Under the pieces are notes generated by a model. That model ran no database searches. It worked only from the letters and a program-made list of their open reading frames with translations, and was not told the origin of the DNA. The translations under genes and the position numbers were made by a program. Below, piece by piece: positions 37,301 to 56,800 of a stretch of DNA of 64,000 nucleotides; position 1 is the first letter of the stretch, and every line of letters starts with the position of its first letter. Origin of the DNA: Pseudeuparius sepicola. Taxonomy: Eukaryota > Arthropoda > Insecta > Coleoptera > Anthribidae. Location: NCBI GenBank assembly GCA_963920635.1, contig OY987300.1, positions 79,523,899 to 79,587,898 of the forward strand, given 5' to 3'.

Positions 37301-40300
37301 AACAAAAAAGATCTAGATCTAAGATCAAGATCGCGATCTTAGATCTTTAAAACGATATTTTTTAAATAGATCTGCCCAGCTCTGATACGTAATAACAGTA
37401 GTATTCTTTCGAACTGATTTTAGTGATTTATCTGAAAGGATTCATTTGAAGTACTGCTATTTCTCAGACTTATGCACTTTTAATACAATAAGAGTCACCT
37501 TTCTTTTTAACATGATAATAGAGTGGAATTTCGAATTATTTTAACTAGCAAAGGAGTTTTAGGTCTCCAATAGCCCGTTCGAATAATTTAAATGCCCGTT
37601 TTTCTTCGTAGAAAAAGTATAGTGTGCATTTCTGAAATTCCAGGCGAGGATCTCAAAAACGCGGTGAGAATAATCGGGATAAACTACGACACGAGCCTGT
37701 CGATGTGGGCCCCGCTGTGCCCCTCCGAAAAGGTCAAACTGACGCTGGACGAACGCAGCGATTACATGATGGAGAGGCTGGTCGAAAGCGGTATAGGGAA
37801 AAGACCGATAGTGTGGGTGACGCATTCTATGGGGGGACTGATCGTCAAAAATATCCTGGTTAAAGGTACACGGTTGCGTACGGTGTAATGTTGAGTTTGA
37901 TGTGTGGAACGATCCAAAGGTAAAAAGGTCGAAATTTCAGCTCACGATAGGGACGAGCCCGAGTATTCGGACATTTGCAAAAATACAAAGGGGATCGTTT
38001 TCTACAGTACGCCGCATAAAGGATCGAAAATGGCGAATTTGAGTCAAGCTACGGCGCTCGTACTTTGGCCGTCGGTCGAAGTATGCGAGCTAAGGGAAAG
38101 TAAGTGCAGAGAACAAGGAAGGGGAGAATATAAACTCGACGGCGGCGCCTTTGATCTTTGGAAGCCGGTGGTCGCCATGTTGTCTGTTTAGAAAACAGGG
38201 CCGTATTTAGAATTTAGTGAAGGGATAGTGTAGGTCTGTACTCAGATATTTTAAATCATTCACTGATAAACACAAAACAAATCATACATACTGAAATGAT
38301 GATTGGAACAGGCAAACATGTTAATTGGATTTTGAAGGAATATTTTTAATTTAAGGTAGTTAGATAACTGAAATATTTAGTAGGTATGGAAAGGCGATTT
38401 TTCTTAGCTTATTCCAAAAATTTATTTATTGATCTTAAAATTTGATGACTGCCCGAGCAATATTTTTTAAGCAATCATTTTGTAGAATACAAACGAAAAA
38501 CAAAACATAGGTATTGTATGTATTAGAATATTGTCTTGATCGGATTAATTAAATATACCTACCCAGTTCTAAAACAGTTTCGTTTTTGTCTCCTTCATTA
38601 AAATCAGTAGGTACCTACGACTATGCGAAAAAACTTGGACATTTGTATGCGAATAGATATATACTTAGTAAAAAAATATATTTTTTCCATAAAATAAACT
38701 TTATTGATGTTTCCATATAATAAGCTTATTTTTGTTTGTACATTTTCAATTTCTGTCTATAATTTTTAATGCTATTACGTACTACGTACTATATTACAGG
38801 CGTGTTTGTTGTTATCATGTACTTTAGAAGTTTGCCTAACTTCTCGATAAAAAAAACTAAGCGCAATTAGTATTCATAGGTACATAGGAATGAACACAGA
38901 AACCCACACTGGTAACAATAAAGTATGGCCTGTTTCCTGTTTATGCAGACTTAATTTAAGGACAGGGTTTATGATTTAATTTAACCCTTATTATGTATTC
39001 TATTTTTCCACATTTGCTTCATGTAAAATTTAGCCCAAAAAACATATTTTTGATTTGAAAGGTTTTTTTGTTATTTTTGTGCCTTTTTGTCTTAAATTAC
39101 ATGTAAGTTCGATAATTTTATTTACGAATGACTTAAGATATTAACTTATTCTTAAGTGAAATCGCGTGAACTACACCATGCATTTTCAGTGTTTTAACTT
39201 ATGATTTTTAAATTAAATCCTTAAATTAAGTCTGCCTTTAGATACTTATGTGGAAGGTTATGATAATACAGTAAATTGCACCTGAACAGCAACTAATTCC
39301 CAGAGATTTCACAATTAATTATCTACAAATGCTCTTTTGGAAAGGAGAAAAACGATAACCTGCAGTTGTAACTTTTGTTCACCCACGCAGCCTTTCGCTG
39401 TGCACATAACGCCCCTGCTTTTGTCTCATGATCACAAGACAAAACACTGAACAAAACACACTCGCAATAAAGAAATATTCAAATTAACGCCGCCACTGAA
39501 GATCTGTTCGCTCGAAACGCTAAACTGAAAGTGACGCCTCTGTCTAAACAAAAAACATGGCTGATATAGGCTGCGCCGCCCAGATGCGCAGGCTAGCTCT
39601 GCCCCCTTGAGTTTAAATTCTTCCCCTCCTTGTTCTCTGGTAAGTGGGTACTTAGCGTCTTTTCAAATCTTATACCAGTTTTTTTAGGAATAATTCGTAT
39701 CATCTAAATTCTGGCTTTTTGAAATAAATGTTAGGAAAATAATAGTCAATTTCAAACAAAATGAAAACTTGTTTCAAGGTATGGTACGTTTGAACTACTC
39801 CTGGATTTTGAGGTCTTGTTTGAATTGTTTACCAGAAGTAGTTTAAATAGTACCCCTTATTTTGAGTTTCATAATCTATTGCTACTTACCTATCAAGAAC
39901 TATGCGAAAATAAACCTTAAAAGAGCTAGCTTGCAAACAATTTTGAATTATAGGAAATATTCGCAAAGAAAATGGTTGACTATGGAACACTCCCACCATG
40001 TAACATTTTAGATTCCCCTCAACTGAAAGATGTCCACACCAGATTTATAGAACTGGCCCAAAAAAAGCCAATAAAAATTGTGACATTCGTAGAGACCAAG
40101 TCGACCATTATGACCGCGATGAAGTTTAATTTTTTACTTGTCGAACCAACTTCCGGAAATCCCGGCATAGGGGAATACTATGAGGTTCCCCAGGACCATT
40201 TGGGCATTTGCAAGCCGGTCAACAGGTTAGAAACGTTCTACAAGTTGAAATAAGCGAAATTATGGTATTGATTTTTTAGATATTCGTTTTTGTACCAAAA

Positions 40301-40388
40301 AGTACTACATTTGGTGCAGGAGGTCCTCAAAGACGAGAAAAAAGAAAGATATAAAATGAGTTCACAAGATGTAGCCATGGGAAATTGA
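31385..40388 (+). CDS. Serac1: SERAC1 serine hydrolase (lipid remodelling, mitochondria/ER contact)
   Basis: Exons that join in frame: 31385-31425 (tentative), 32163-32561, 32618-32741, 33028-33304, 33417-33558, 33614-33723, 34974-35219, 37644-37865, 37941-38099, 40012-40225 and 40280-40388. Together they encode about 680 residues; the human protein has 654. The exon 9 acceptor could instead be 37919, adding seven residues. Exon 1 would supply a hydrophobic start (MFVFFWFLGILSV) that keeps frame, fitting the N-terminal membrane segment of the family, but its donor is weak. Armadillo-like helices fill the first half. The alpha/beta hydrolase part has FIHGLLGG near residue 340, the nucleophile Ser in VTHSMGG near 508, FYSTPHKGS, and a late His in PQDHLGICKP. 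Human SERAC1 affects phosphatidylglycerol remodelling and cholesterol trafficking; that role is inferred here. Introns hold two large transposons. Confidence 0.9.
33917..34935. mobile_element. TIR-bounded 1-kb insertion in SERAC1 intron 6
   Basis: GTACACGCGGCGGCC with AATCGTTCCA at the left is matched by an imperfect inverse copy at the right. The inverted ends are about 30 bp. A 211-codon open stretch (33915-34550) covers most of the left part and shows no domain I know. A shared motif (GGAAGCATCNGAACCTCACC) occurs at 34468 and near 60302, which argues for a dispersed element rather than a host gene. The right end lies 38 nt before the exon 7 acceptor. Confidence 0.6.
35308..37384. mobile_element. 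hAT-like element with AGATCT arrays, copy 2 (2077 bp)
   Basis: It begins CAGAGCTGGT and ends CCCAGCTCTG. Flanks are ATGCGTAA and ATACGTAA, an 8-bp target duplication with one change. Left AGATCT array about 35330-35590, right array about 37060-37370. The centre matches copies 1 and 3. It carries its own nested 630-bp element. It lies about 90 bp after the exon 7 donor of SERAC1. Confidence 0.9.
36046..36674. mobile_element. Nested TA-flanked element of about 630 bp
   Basis: The ends CTCAAATTATTTTAAGAAGT and the complement of CCCCGATTACTGTAAGAAGT are imperfect inverted repeats inside TATA on both sides. The third hAT copy at 44360-44380 gives the empty site. Three more pieces of the same family, inverted, are at 54475-55741. 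Confidence 0.85.
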
Positions 40389-40394
40389 AATAAA
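40389..40394 (+). terminator. Candidate polyadenylation signal of SERAC1
   Basis: AATAAA begins on the base right after the TGA stop. If used, the 3' UTR would be only about 20-30 nt. Confidence 0.4.
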
Positions 40395-40696
40395 TTTACT
40401 TTATAAAACAAAAACACTTATTATATTCTGACCTCAAACTAATATTTTGGCGAACCCTGTAGCACAGATCCATAAAGGGTTCCTTTATTCCTTTGTCTAT
40501 GCACAGGTCTCTGTGAGCACAGACAACAACTAATAAAACTATTTTTAATCTGTGAATAAAACTGCGAGGCTATTTACTATTTTTTATTCTGTGCCTGTAG
40601 ACAAAAAAGTAGTTTTAAGTATATTGACGAAAGTTCCGCCCTAGAGCTATATGTATAGATAAGTATACTTATTCATTAGCACCGCCAAAGTAATAG

Positions 40697-40736
40697 CACA
40701 GACATATATAGCTTCGCTAAGCTATATATGTCTGTG
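40697..40736. repeat. Perfect 18-bp stem hairpin
   Basis: CACAGACATATATAGCTT and its exact complement are separated by a 4-nt loop (CGCT). The word TAATAGCACAG stands on each side (40691 and 40738). That pattern suggests a small palindromic insertion with a flanking duplication, or a snap-back replication product. Confidence 0.8.
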
Positions 40737-40837
40737 GTAATAGCACAGCTTATAATAGGTGTGTGGTCTGTTTCAGCCAACGAATAAGAATAAAGATTCC
40801 CCTATTCTGTGATAAAGGTTCTTTCTTCATTGGTTTC

Positions 40838-41412
40838 AGGACGAGAGGATAAATCCCACTTATGGTTCCACGTTTTCATTAGTCGACTCAAGGTTACCAG
40901 AATATTAAGCCTCTAGTCTTGTATTCAATAACCCGTTGTGACATAAATTATGCAAATGAATTAAGAAATAACGTCAAATCCGGATGAATTTTTATTCTAT
41001 GCAGCTCAAACAACTGATCACCACCCTATTTTGCACCTTTTGCAACATCGAAACTTCGCGAATAGCGCCGAATTTCGGGCGAAAACAGCGGCCGGGCCGG
41101 ATGTAAACACGGCACAAATCTTTCAAAATTTCGGTTTTTCCGCGGGTATTCGCGAAGTTAGGGTTTGAGCCAAATTCTCCATTATAATAGAGGTCATATT
41201 CGTGTTAAGGGACCTCGAAAACGTGGGGGTAGCCAAAATTTCAAGAAAATCGTGCGGTGCATACGGTATGTTCCATAATTACCATGTTCTTCAGATCCAG
41301 GAAATATTGCAATATGATTTCTAAACAACCTCACAAGACTACAATGTTCAAATTCATGTAACCTTGAGTCGACCAATGAAAACGTGGAACCCTAAGTGGG
41401 GTTTATCCTCTC
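40838..41412. repeat. Inverted-repeat element between SERAC1 and eRF1
   Basis: ACGAGAGGATAAATCCCACT with CCACGTTTTCATT at the left is matched by its complement near 41340-41412. The interior (40980-41130) repeats the segment at 23640-23830 in inverse orientation, including GGACGTAAACACGGCACAAA-type sequence. It is probably a non-autonomous transposon; I could not fix a target duplication. Confidence 0.65.
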
Positions 41413-42169
41413 GTGTTTAAGGAAAATCACAAAATATATAGAACCACAAACTAGTACAAACCTCTGTGTACAGTACACGAAATGAAATTGCGCATGCTCC
41501 CGACAGTTTAATACTGATTTGAAATTTTGCCCAAAACAACCCTATAAACTTATATTGGCTGTTGGCATTGAATAATTCACTATTTAGTGTCACTATTTGC
41601 TGTTTTATAGAATAAAAATTACTGTTGTTGATGATGTTCTTAAATTTACTGGATCCGACACATCCTAGCAAATGTATATTTGGCGCACCCTAAAGCGACA
41701 GAAAATTAGTTCAAATGTACCACTCCGAGTAAATCTAACGAGCTGATTTCCGAACGTACCCTCCATAAGTGTCCACGTGGTGACATGATGAAATGCGCGT
41801 GCGCTGTAAACGTCAAAGTGACAGTGACATCCACTGTTGCCAACAATCCTTTCCCCAGGTAACTGACACGTTTCCTTGGCAAAAATCCGAGTTTTCCACG
41901 GAAAAATTTGGTATTTTGCCCGACACTCTCTCCGCTACTTTCCTCCGTTGTTCATGTAAAACTCGCGTTTATCATTTTCCGGGCGTATGCCCTTCTTTCA
42001 CAATACTCGAGTTCTTTTTTTCGATTATTCGGTGGGTTTGTTGAAACTGTAAAATTCCGGTTGGAACCAGTTAAGTGGTAGATTTACCTGAACAACCAGC
42101 GAAAAGCAGTTGCCAGCGCGCCATTTTACCACGTTTCTCGATTTCCAGTGGAAAATTTGAAGAACCGAC
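41413..42169 (+). promoter_or_regulatory. Upstream region and probable 5' UTR of eRF1
   Basis: No transposon end is evident. A good acceptor (TTTCTCGATTTCCAG, ending at 42148) lies 21 nt before the start codon, so the 5' UTR is probably spliced. No TATA box can be assigned. Confidence 0.4.
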
Positions 42170-49311
<7,142 letters not shown>

Positions 49312-51088
49312 AAAAAAGTGCCGTTTTAAAAATTATCGCCCGCTAGAGAAGTCCACGGTATATCGCTCGGCTAAAAGGTATCGGAGAGTTGCTTTGCGTA
49401 GTGCGGCTTTGGGCAATCGACATAGAGGAACTCTGACGTTATCCGATGAATGTAGAGAAAGTAGTTCAAATGTGCCGGTATCCGTCTTAACACGAGTAGT
49501 TTTCCATCTCTCTGATTACTTCGATAAATATGTGTGGCATCATGGGGGTAAATTTATATATAGTTAGTAGTATGCAGGGTGTCCCGTTAATAATGGTCCA
49601 TAGAGCAACTGCACATATTTGGGGCCAAGATATGAAGATTGAGGCTAATATGCCTTATAGAAATATTGTTGAAATTGAATTATGGCTACATCTCTCAAAA
49701 TAATGAAGCTGCTGAACTGAAATTTGGCACTGCTGTGTTTTTGGGGATGGAGAATAAGCTAAAAATATCAATTTTGCTGTATCTCTTTCACTATTTTTTC
49801 AATTTAGACATTGAGTATAATTATATTAAACTGTTTATTGTTGTTAAATAAGCGAGCCCTGTGGGCAATAGAAAAGTAGTTCAAATGTACTACTGCAGGA
49901 ACTAGCTAATATAGGTCAAAATGTCAAAACAAGTGGTAACTAATAATTTTGGGTTCATATAAATATAAAATAGACGAGTCACTATTTAGGGTCAGTATTT
50001 GCTGTTTTGTGGTACCATAGAAATATGAAGAAGAGATATTACCACTTAACCTAACTGTTGATTTTCTGGGACCAGCGGCAGATCCATTTTCTGATCGAGA
50101 TCCAATCGGGTGTCTTCAGTTTTGGAAAGTATTTTCGATGTTCTAAAGCTGATTGTTACCACAAAACATCATCGATATTTTGTTGTAAATATAGCCGCAC
50201 AACGACCACGCACACATATTTTTATAAAATTATCGTGGTAAATCGTTGACAGGGAAAAGGTAGGACTGATATTGCCATTGTTGGATAGTTTTATGAAATT
50301 GGTGTTGTTAAAAATAGATAGTTGTTATTAGTAGACTAAAAAAGAAGGATAGTGCTAGGGCAGAACTTTCGTTCAAATTTTCAGTGGACTCGTCTGTTCA
50401 TGAACTGTTTATTTTTGTTAAACAAGCGAGTCCTGTAGGGTAGTAGAAAAGTAGTTCAAACGTACTACTACAGGAATTGGCTAATATAGGTCAAAATAAG
50501 TGGTAACTAATTTTGACTGTTGGTAGCACTGCCCAATGGTAAGTCTCTTTGAACTTAGCTTTAGAAATGGTTCCTATGCATATCAAATTGTCATTTTTGT
50601 ACAGTTTTTATCAGGTTTTTTGAAATTAGCTCATTGGTTGTAGTTCTTTTATGTCAATTGCCTAAAGCAGCGTGTACATAAAGTGGCTGGTTATGGGTTA
50701 GTAAATGTAAATGTAAATTTGTAAAACGTTGAGAAAAAATTGGCGTTTCCCCATAACTAGGTACGGACAATAAATTTTGTGTTACCTGTTTTTATTTGCG
50801 TTAAATTTTTTTGGCAATTTTTTTATTCACCAGAGACAATGAAATAATATAACCATCATTATTTGTTTTATTATTATTTACCATTAAATTTTACATCTAA
50901 CTTAACTTGTTTCAATAGGTTTTGTGACAAATTACCACAGTAGTAACCAAAGTTAACTAAATCAAATCCCCATTCTGAAACCTATCGAAACTGCTTTTAT
51001 GCAATGTTTCTTCGCCTCGTTTTGACAGCATATTTTTGCAAAATCTCCCCGCCGTCCAAAAATTTCTCAGTGCGATTTTCGTCTGTAG
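49312..51088. repeat. Intron/3' UTR between the two eRF1 terminal exons, with direct repeats
   Basis: A block of about 100 bp is present twice in direct orientation (49835-49935 and 50405-50510). It includes AAAAGTAGTTCAAATGTACT and GGCTAATATAGGTCAAAAT-type sequence. 50040-50390 resembles, inverted, the segment at 53300-53620. ATTAAA at 49825 is a possible weak polyadenylation signal for transcripts ending in exon A. The rest is AT-rich. Confidence 0.6.
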
Positions 51089-51174
51089 GTTTGCTGAGAT
51101 ACAAGGTGGACTTCCAGAGTTTGCAGCTAGACGAATTGGACGAACATCAGGACTTTGATTTAGACGAATATTAA
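51089..51174 (+). CDS. eRF1: Alternative terminal exon B of eRF1
   Basis: It follows a clean acceptor (GTCTGTAG) in the same phase as exon A, so it can replace exon A after the exon 6 donor at 46747. It encodes LLRYKVDFQSLQLDELDEHQ and an acidic end DFDLDEY, giving a 437-residue eRF1. The first 11 residues match exon A except for one Leu/Ile change. The tail differs and is nearer in length to the vertebrate one. Codon use is AT-rich, opposite to exon A. AATAAA at 51243-51248 lies 69 nt downstream. Whether both are used can only be told from transcripts. Confidence 0.88.
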
Positions 51175-51242
51175 TTTTTTTACGCCCCGATTTACACAAA
51201 GTAATTTCATAAAAATGACAGCAGAGGAGGGTACGCCATTAG

Positions 51243-51248
51243 AATAAA
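51243..51248 (+). terminator. Polyadenylation signal after eRF1 exon B
   Basis: Exact AATAAA 69 nt after the exon B stop codon; another lies at 51375-51380. Confidence 0.55.
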
Positions 51249-53853
51249 GAACGCAACTACTTGCTCACGCCTCAGACATGATGACAATATGCAAAAAAAA
51301 TATATCTAAATTGATTATTTATGGTTTATTAAAGTTTACAATGTAGGTACTATTGGTGTCATGTTTTGGGCTTAAATAAAAACAATATAATTATTTTAAT
51401 TAATTTTTATCTACTAGTTTTGTTACATTTGTATATTTCTGAACGGTTGTTTATGCCACGATTTGTTAGAATTTTTTAGCATTCATAAAATTTTAAGGGA
51501 CCTTCTATGCTAGGTTGGAAAGAAACTTTCAGTATAAGCATTGAGTGACAATATATCATTAATCAAAATAAACAATAATTATCTGAAGGTTTGTGACCAC
51601 CAACGAGAGTGTAAATATTTCTTACCAGGTTCGAAAAGTGAAACGATGATTTTTTTGTCTCATCAAGAGAAAATAGTCTGTATAAACAAAGTTGTCAAGA
51701 TTAAGTAGGCCTTAGGCCACTTCGATATAAACTAGCTGCGGCTAGTCGAGTAGTTCAAATCGAACTTGTCTCATTTGAATAATGACGTCATACAGACAAC
51801 GGTTAATAAAAACTAAATGAAATATTACCTTTTTTATTTCTGTAATCTTAAAGCCGAGTGGTTTTTTATTATTAGCCATTGTTTAAATGAAAAACGCACG
51901 ATATAAACATCAGGTACCAACTGATCGTGTATTTTTTAAATTATTTATGGTTGAACTAACCTAACATCAAATATGGCAATAATACAATAATAACACTAAA
52001 AATTGTGCTAAAAAAAAACAATAATTTGTCGATTACGTAAATACCGAGTGTGGCGTCATTTTACAAATATATGACATAAATAAAATACTTATAATATTTT
52101 TAATGTAATTAATTTAATAAAATACCATTTATATTATCAATTTTTTGTTGGAAAGTCTGGAAGTCGATGCATAGCTGAGGGCCATTTCGAGATTATGTGC
52201 TGATCACAATATTACTGGAATTTGAAAACATTTATAATAAACCATTTGGAAAAACTGGCAATGATAATTTATTTTTATTTCATCCCTTGTAGGTAGTTTC
52301 ATATTATCACTCAATGTAGTTGATTTGTCCCGATCAAGTAATTATTTCTTTAATGTCTCGGTAAAAATATGTTAGTTTAATGTAATGTTTCTAACAAGCT
52401 ATACAACTCCGAACTAAAAAAGTAATCCTATAAATTAAAACAAATAACACAGGTTTGTTTATCCTCAATGGTGCATTCCTTGTCTAAATGAAATGGATAG
52501 ACAAGGGTGGTGCATTGTATAAAAAGTAGTATCTGTGGAATCCTCTGAAAATTTGGCCTTGAAAAGAGAGGAAAGTTCCTCCCTCAGAGAAATAACCAAG
52601 GATAGAGGGAGCAACAGTCTCAAAATACATACATTTGTAGTCAACCAACATCTTATGCAAATTTACCGAAGTAAACAAACATTAGGCCCATGTGTACAAG
52701 GTTTACCTGAGATAGGTTATGTCCTGAGAAATATCAATTTAGCCACATACCACACACTTTCTGCGTCCCATTGTATACAAAATCAGTCACTATATCCTAA
52801 ATACTAATAAATAGCCTTTAAATTAACAGAAAAACAATTAAAAACGGGAAAAATTCATTCGTAAACAATCGGAAAACTTGACATGCTGGGCATACTCAAA
52901 ACAAATATCACTGAGTTAACGGACGCGGCGCCCGCGGCAGCAAAAGCAGCGTTGCCATGTCGGGAAGTTTGAGGTATCTGTGACGATTTTATTAAAGTGA
53001 TAACTAGATACTATAATTACACTGCATTTAGTTTTAGTTTAAAATTGTTACAAACAAGAAATTAATAACTACATTTGTTAATTTAGCGTTATGGGAGGAG
53101 TGCCTTCATTGAATCTCATTATTAAACCCTTCTGTTTTGAAATGAAATGCTGTAAACAATGGAGTACGCGGCATCACTCAAAAAGATGTTGGCTTTGTTT
53201 ACTTATTGTTCTTACTCCCTCTATCCTTGGTTATTTCTCTGAGGTTCCTCCCTAGCCAATGTAGCCAAAATAATATTTCCGTTTGCGTTGAATCTATTTA
53301 TTGCCATCAACTTAATAAAACTCGTGATCGATGGCATTATCAGTTCTACTTTGTCACTGTCGACGAGTTACTATGATCAAAACTACTTTTCAAAAATGTG
53401 GACGCCCAATTATCTCGATCAGAAAACGGATCTGCTGCTGATCGCAGAAAATTCCACAGTTAGGTTAGGTATCATATTTCTGTGGTACCACAAAATAGCA
53501 AATATTGACACTAAATTAAATAGTGATTATTCAGTACCAACATAAATATTACATTGGTGGCCATGATAAACAAGGATAGCGCTCTAGGGCGGAACTTTCG
53601 TCTTTTTCAATGCCAGTACTCTTCTATTCATATCTTACATGATAGGTGGCAGCACTGAGTTTCAGATATTGTCAATTTGACCATTCGGCATAGATAAAAG
53701 TCGATTTAGTGGATAAATACTATATTTAAAAAATATATACATACAATAAATAATAAGGCAAACCACCTACATTTGACAATTAATTGCTTAGTATTTATAG
53801 TGAAGACACCAAGAGAGTCCTAGATAATTAAAATTTAATTTCATCCAAAATTC
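51249..53853. other. Intergenic between eRF1 and CHMP7 (convergent genes)
   Basis: AT-rich with no gene I can defend. It includes an inverted repeat at 52578-53252 and, at 53300-53620, a segment related in inverse orientation to 50040-50390. A CpG-rich patch at 52915-52975 has no coding frame. The eRF1 3' UTR probably extends into the first few hundred bases. Confidence 0.5.
52578..53252. repeat. Inverted repeat with CCAAGGATAGAGGGAG arms
   Basis: CTCAGAGAAATAACCAAGGA with TAGAGGGAG at 52583-52611 appears as its exact complement at 53212-53241. The arms are about 35-40 bp and lie 600 bp apart. This may mark a transposon whose other features have decayed. Confidence 0.65.
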
Positions 53854-56800
53854 TCAATGTGTCGACGATTCCTTTAAAGACACTTCCGGAGAATGGGTGG
53901 GCACTTCGGGTAGATCTAATAATAACTTTTCAAGTTGTTTCTGCACATCATCCGATATACCACTATTATCGTCCGGTGGAGGTTCAACATTATCATCTTC
54001 TTTCATTAGTTCCATCAATTCTTCTTCTAAACTCGAATTATCATCATCTCGAGGTGACCTGGCTAATGCCGTTTGTATTCCTTCATGCATCTCGAGTACC
54101 TGTAACAATTTTAATAAGTTTTTATCAAGAAAGTTAATAAATATGACTTACATCGCCAAGTTCAATCATGGTGTCTTCTATAGCATCCTCGTTGAGTCCT
54201 GTATCTTTGAATGTGGTATTAAATGAAGATAACGCATTTTTGTATGCTTCCCACACGTGGGCGTCTGCATGCGTGTCTTTTATTTGTTCTCTAAGTGTTT
54301 GGACATTGTGAAGTGCATTAGCCTTTTTCGTTAGTCTTTTTTCCAGGTCGTGTTTCTTTTTTAGAAGGGTTTTTGCCTAAAAAAACCAGCTAGATATTTT
54401 ATTGTCAATAATTTGGCCTGATAGAGACAAGGATTTCGTATGAAAATAGACAGAAAATGCACAGAAAACTCTTTGTATACCCCGATTACTGTAAGAAGTC
54501 CCGATTTTGTCAGATGACATTCTCCACAAAATCCCTAGGAATTTTTTGTTAACCATGGATATAACATTGGTATATGTGTCTCAACTAGTTAATGACGTCA
54601 CTCATTGATTTATGATGTGAAAAGATACGCAAGTGATACGAAAAAAAGAACATAATAAAATAAAAACCCTATTGCAATCGCGATTATACGGCTACAAATA
54701 AAAATAACTATGACTACAACTCATTTTAATAATAATTTCAAACATCATGAAAACACTTTCATTTTGGTATACCCCGATTACTGTAAGAAGTCCTGATTTT
54801 GTCAGATGACATTCTCCACAAAATCCCTAGGAATTTTCTGTTAACTATGGGTATAACATTGGTATATTGTGTCTCAACCAGTTAATGACGTCACTCATTG
54901 ATTTATGATGTGAAAAGTTACCCAAGTGATACGAAAAAAAGGACATAATAAGATAAAAACCCTATTGCAATCTCGATTATACCACTATAAGTAAAAATAA
55001 CTATGTCTACAACTAATTTTAATAATAATTTCAAACGTCATGGAAACACTTTTCATTTTGGTATTTTGTAATAATCAGCTGCTTTTGGCAGAGTCTATGG
55101 GCGGACTCAGGCAAATTTAGCTTCGGTGAGTCAAAGTGACAGTGAAGGTTTTCCAGATCGTTCAAACTGCTTCAAACATTCGGCAATGAAAATATTCGCG
55201 GGTTTTCTACATTTCGTGAGTTTTACCGTTATCTGTGTTGTTCTTGTTCTTGTAACTTTTCGTGCTATTAGTGCAAATGGGCTCGTTACTGACCTGAACT
55301 TATGACCCGGTTGCATTTTTTGCTGCATTGATGCCAACTTAGGATATCGAAATTACCAATTGACAGTCCCAGTAAGGACTTCTTAAAATAATTTGAGTAT
55401 ATTTTGGTATAATCGCCTACTTGCGACAGCGTCTATGGTGCGTACTCAGGCAAATTTTATTTCGGTGTTGTGAAAGTGACAGTGAAGGGTTTCCAGATCG
55501 TTCAAAAGGGTTCCAACATTGGGCAGTGAAAATATTCGCGGGTTTTGTAAGTTTTGTGAGTTTTACCGTTATCTGTGTTGTTCTTGTTCGTGTTATTAGT
55601 ATTAACTCATTGTGCAAATGGGCTCGTTACTGACCTGCACTTATGACCCGGTTGCATTTTTTTTGCTGCATTGATGCCAACTTAGGATGGCGAAATTACC
55701 AATTGACAGTCCCAGTAAGGACTTCTTAAATAGTATATTTCATTACGAGTCTGGAAATAAAGATTTTTCCGTGCGCGCGTGACAAATTCTCAGTCATGCA
55801 AGCAGGGAAAAATCTATTTCTGGACGTGTAATGAACGATATGTTTTATTATACTTCTTTGAAAACGAAAATTTAAAACATTTTATCGGCATATTATAATA
55901 AATTTAATTGACAAAAAATAAACAATGCAGACAATATAGTGTTTGGTATGTATGATGCGTTTCCATGGTTACTCTCAAATTATTTCAAAGGTGCTTTGTT
56001 GTAAATTAGTTATTGTCAAAAATATTACAGAAATGTATCTAAATATTGTAACACTTACGAATTAAAATACAAAATAGGTATATGTTAAATATCAGAGAGC
56101 ATATAATAGAGTTTCTTAAATTTAGTTTACTTTGCTGTATATTTCTATTTTAAAGCCATATATTCGGTATTTTTGTTCAGCGCACGGAAAGTTTTTCAAT
56201 GCACTGTTTCCGTGCGCTTGCCCGAAAAACCCCATCTTTCATTATTGCTAAAACATATTAAAATAAAAATAAGGTGTTCATTATTGCTAAAACATATTAA
56301 AATAAAAATAAGGTGTTTTCAAAGAAGTATAATAAAAATAATTTTACTATATCGAAGGTACTTCATTTGTCTCATGATAAACAAATTTTAATCCAACAAA
56401 AAAAGGGTTAATTTATCCTCCAGTGTCTGTCAAACATGCAAATGAATCCTTATCACTCCTCGATGGCAATTTATTTACATAATTTGTAAACTTACCATTT
56501 CCCGATGATTTTTCCCTAACTGAACCTTTGCTTCCTTTACGCAATTCTGTATTTGGTCTTCAAGTTCTTCAACATGATTGGATAGTAACTTTTCATTTTT
56601 TTCCAACGTGTAAATTCCAATGTCCACCTCCGATATAGAAAGTGGCTTATTTCCATCGGCAAACTTTAGCAGCAAGGCATCAACTTCCGAAGCATCACCT
56701 GTATTAGTATTTAAAGAGGTAATGCAAACCTTTTTCTGATTCTCCAAATGATGCAATAACAGTTTAACGTTTCGTATATCGCTGTTTTCCTTTTTTAGTA

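Noticed and set aside
39954..40011. Earlier acceptor for SERAC1 exon 10 at 39953
   Set aside because: It breaks the reading frame with the preceding exon; the acceptor at 40011 keeps frame and restores the conserved SPQLKDVH start.
52535..52807. 90-codon open frame on the plus strand
   Set aside because: It overlaps one arm of an inverted repeat, has no recognisable domain and no splice context.
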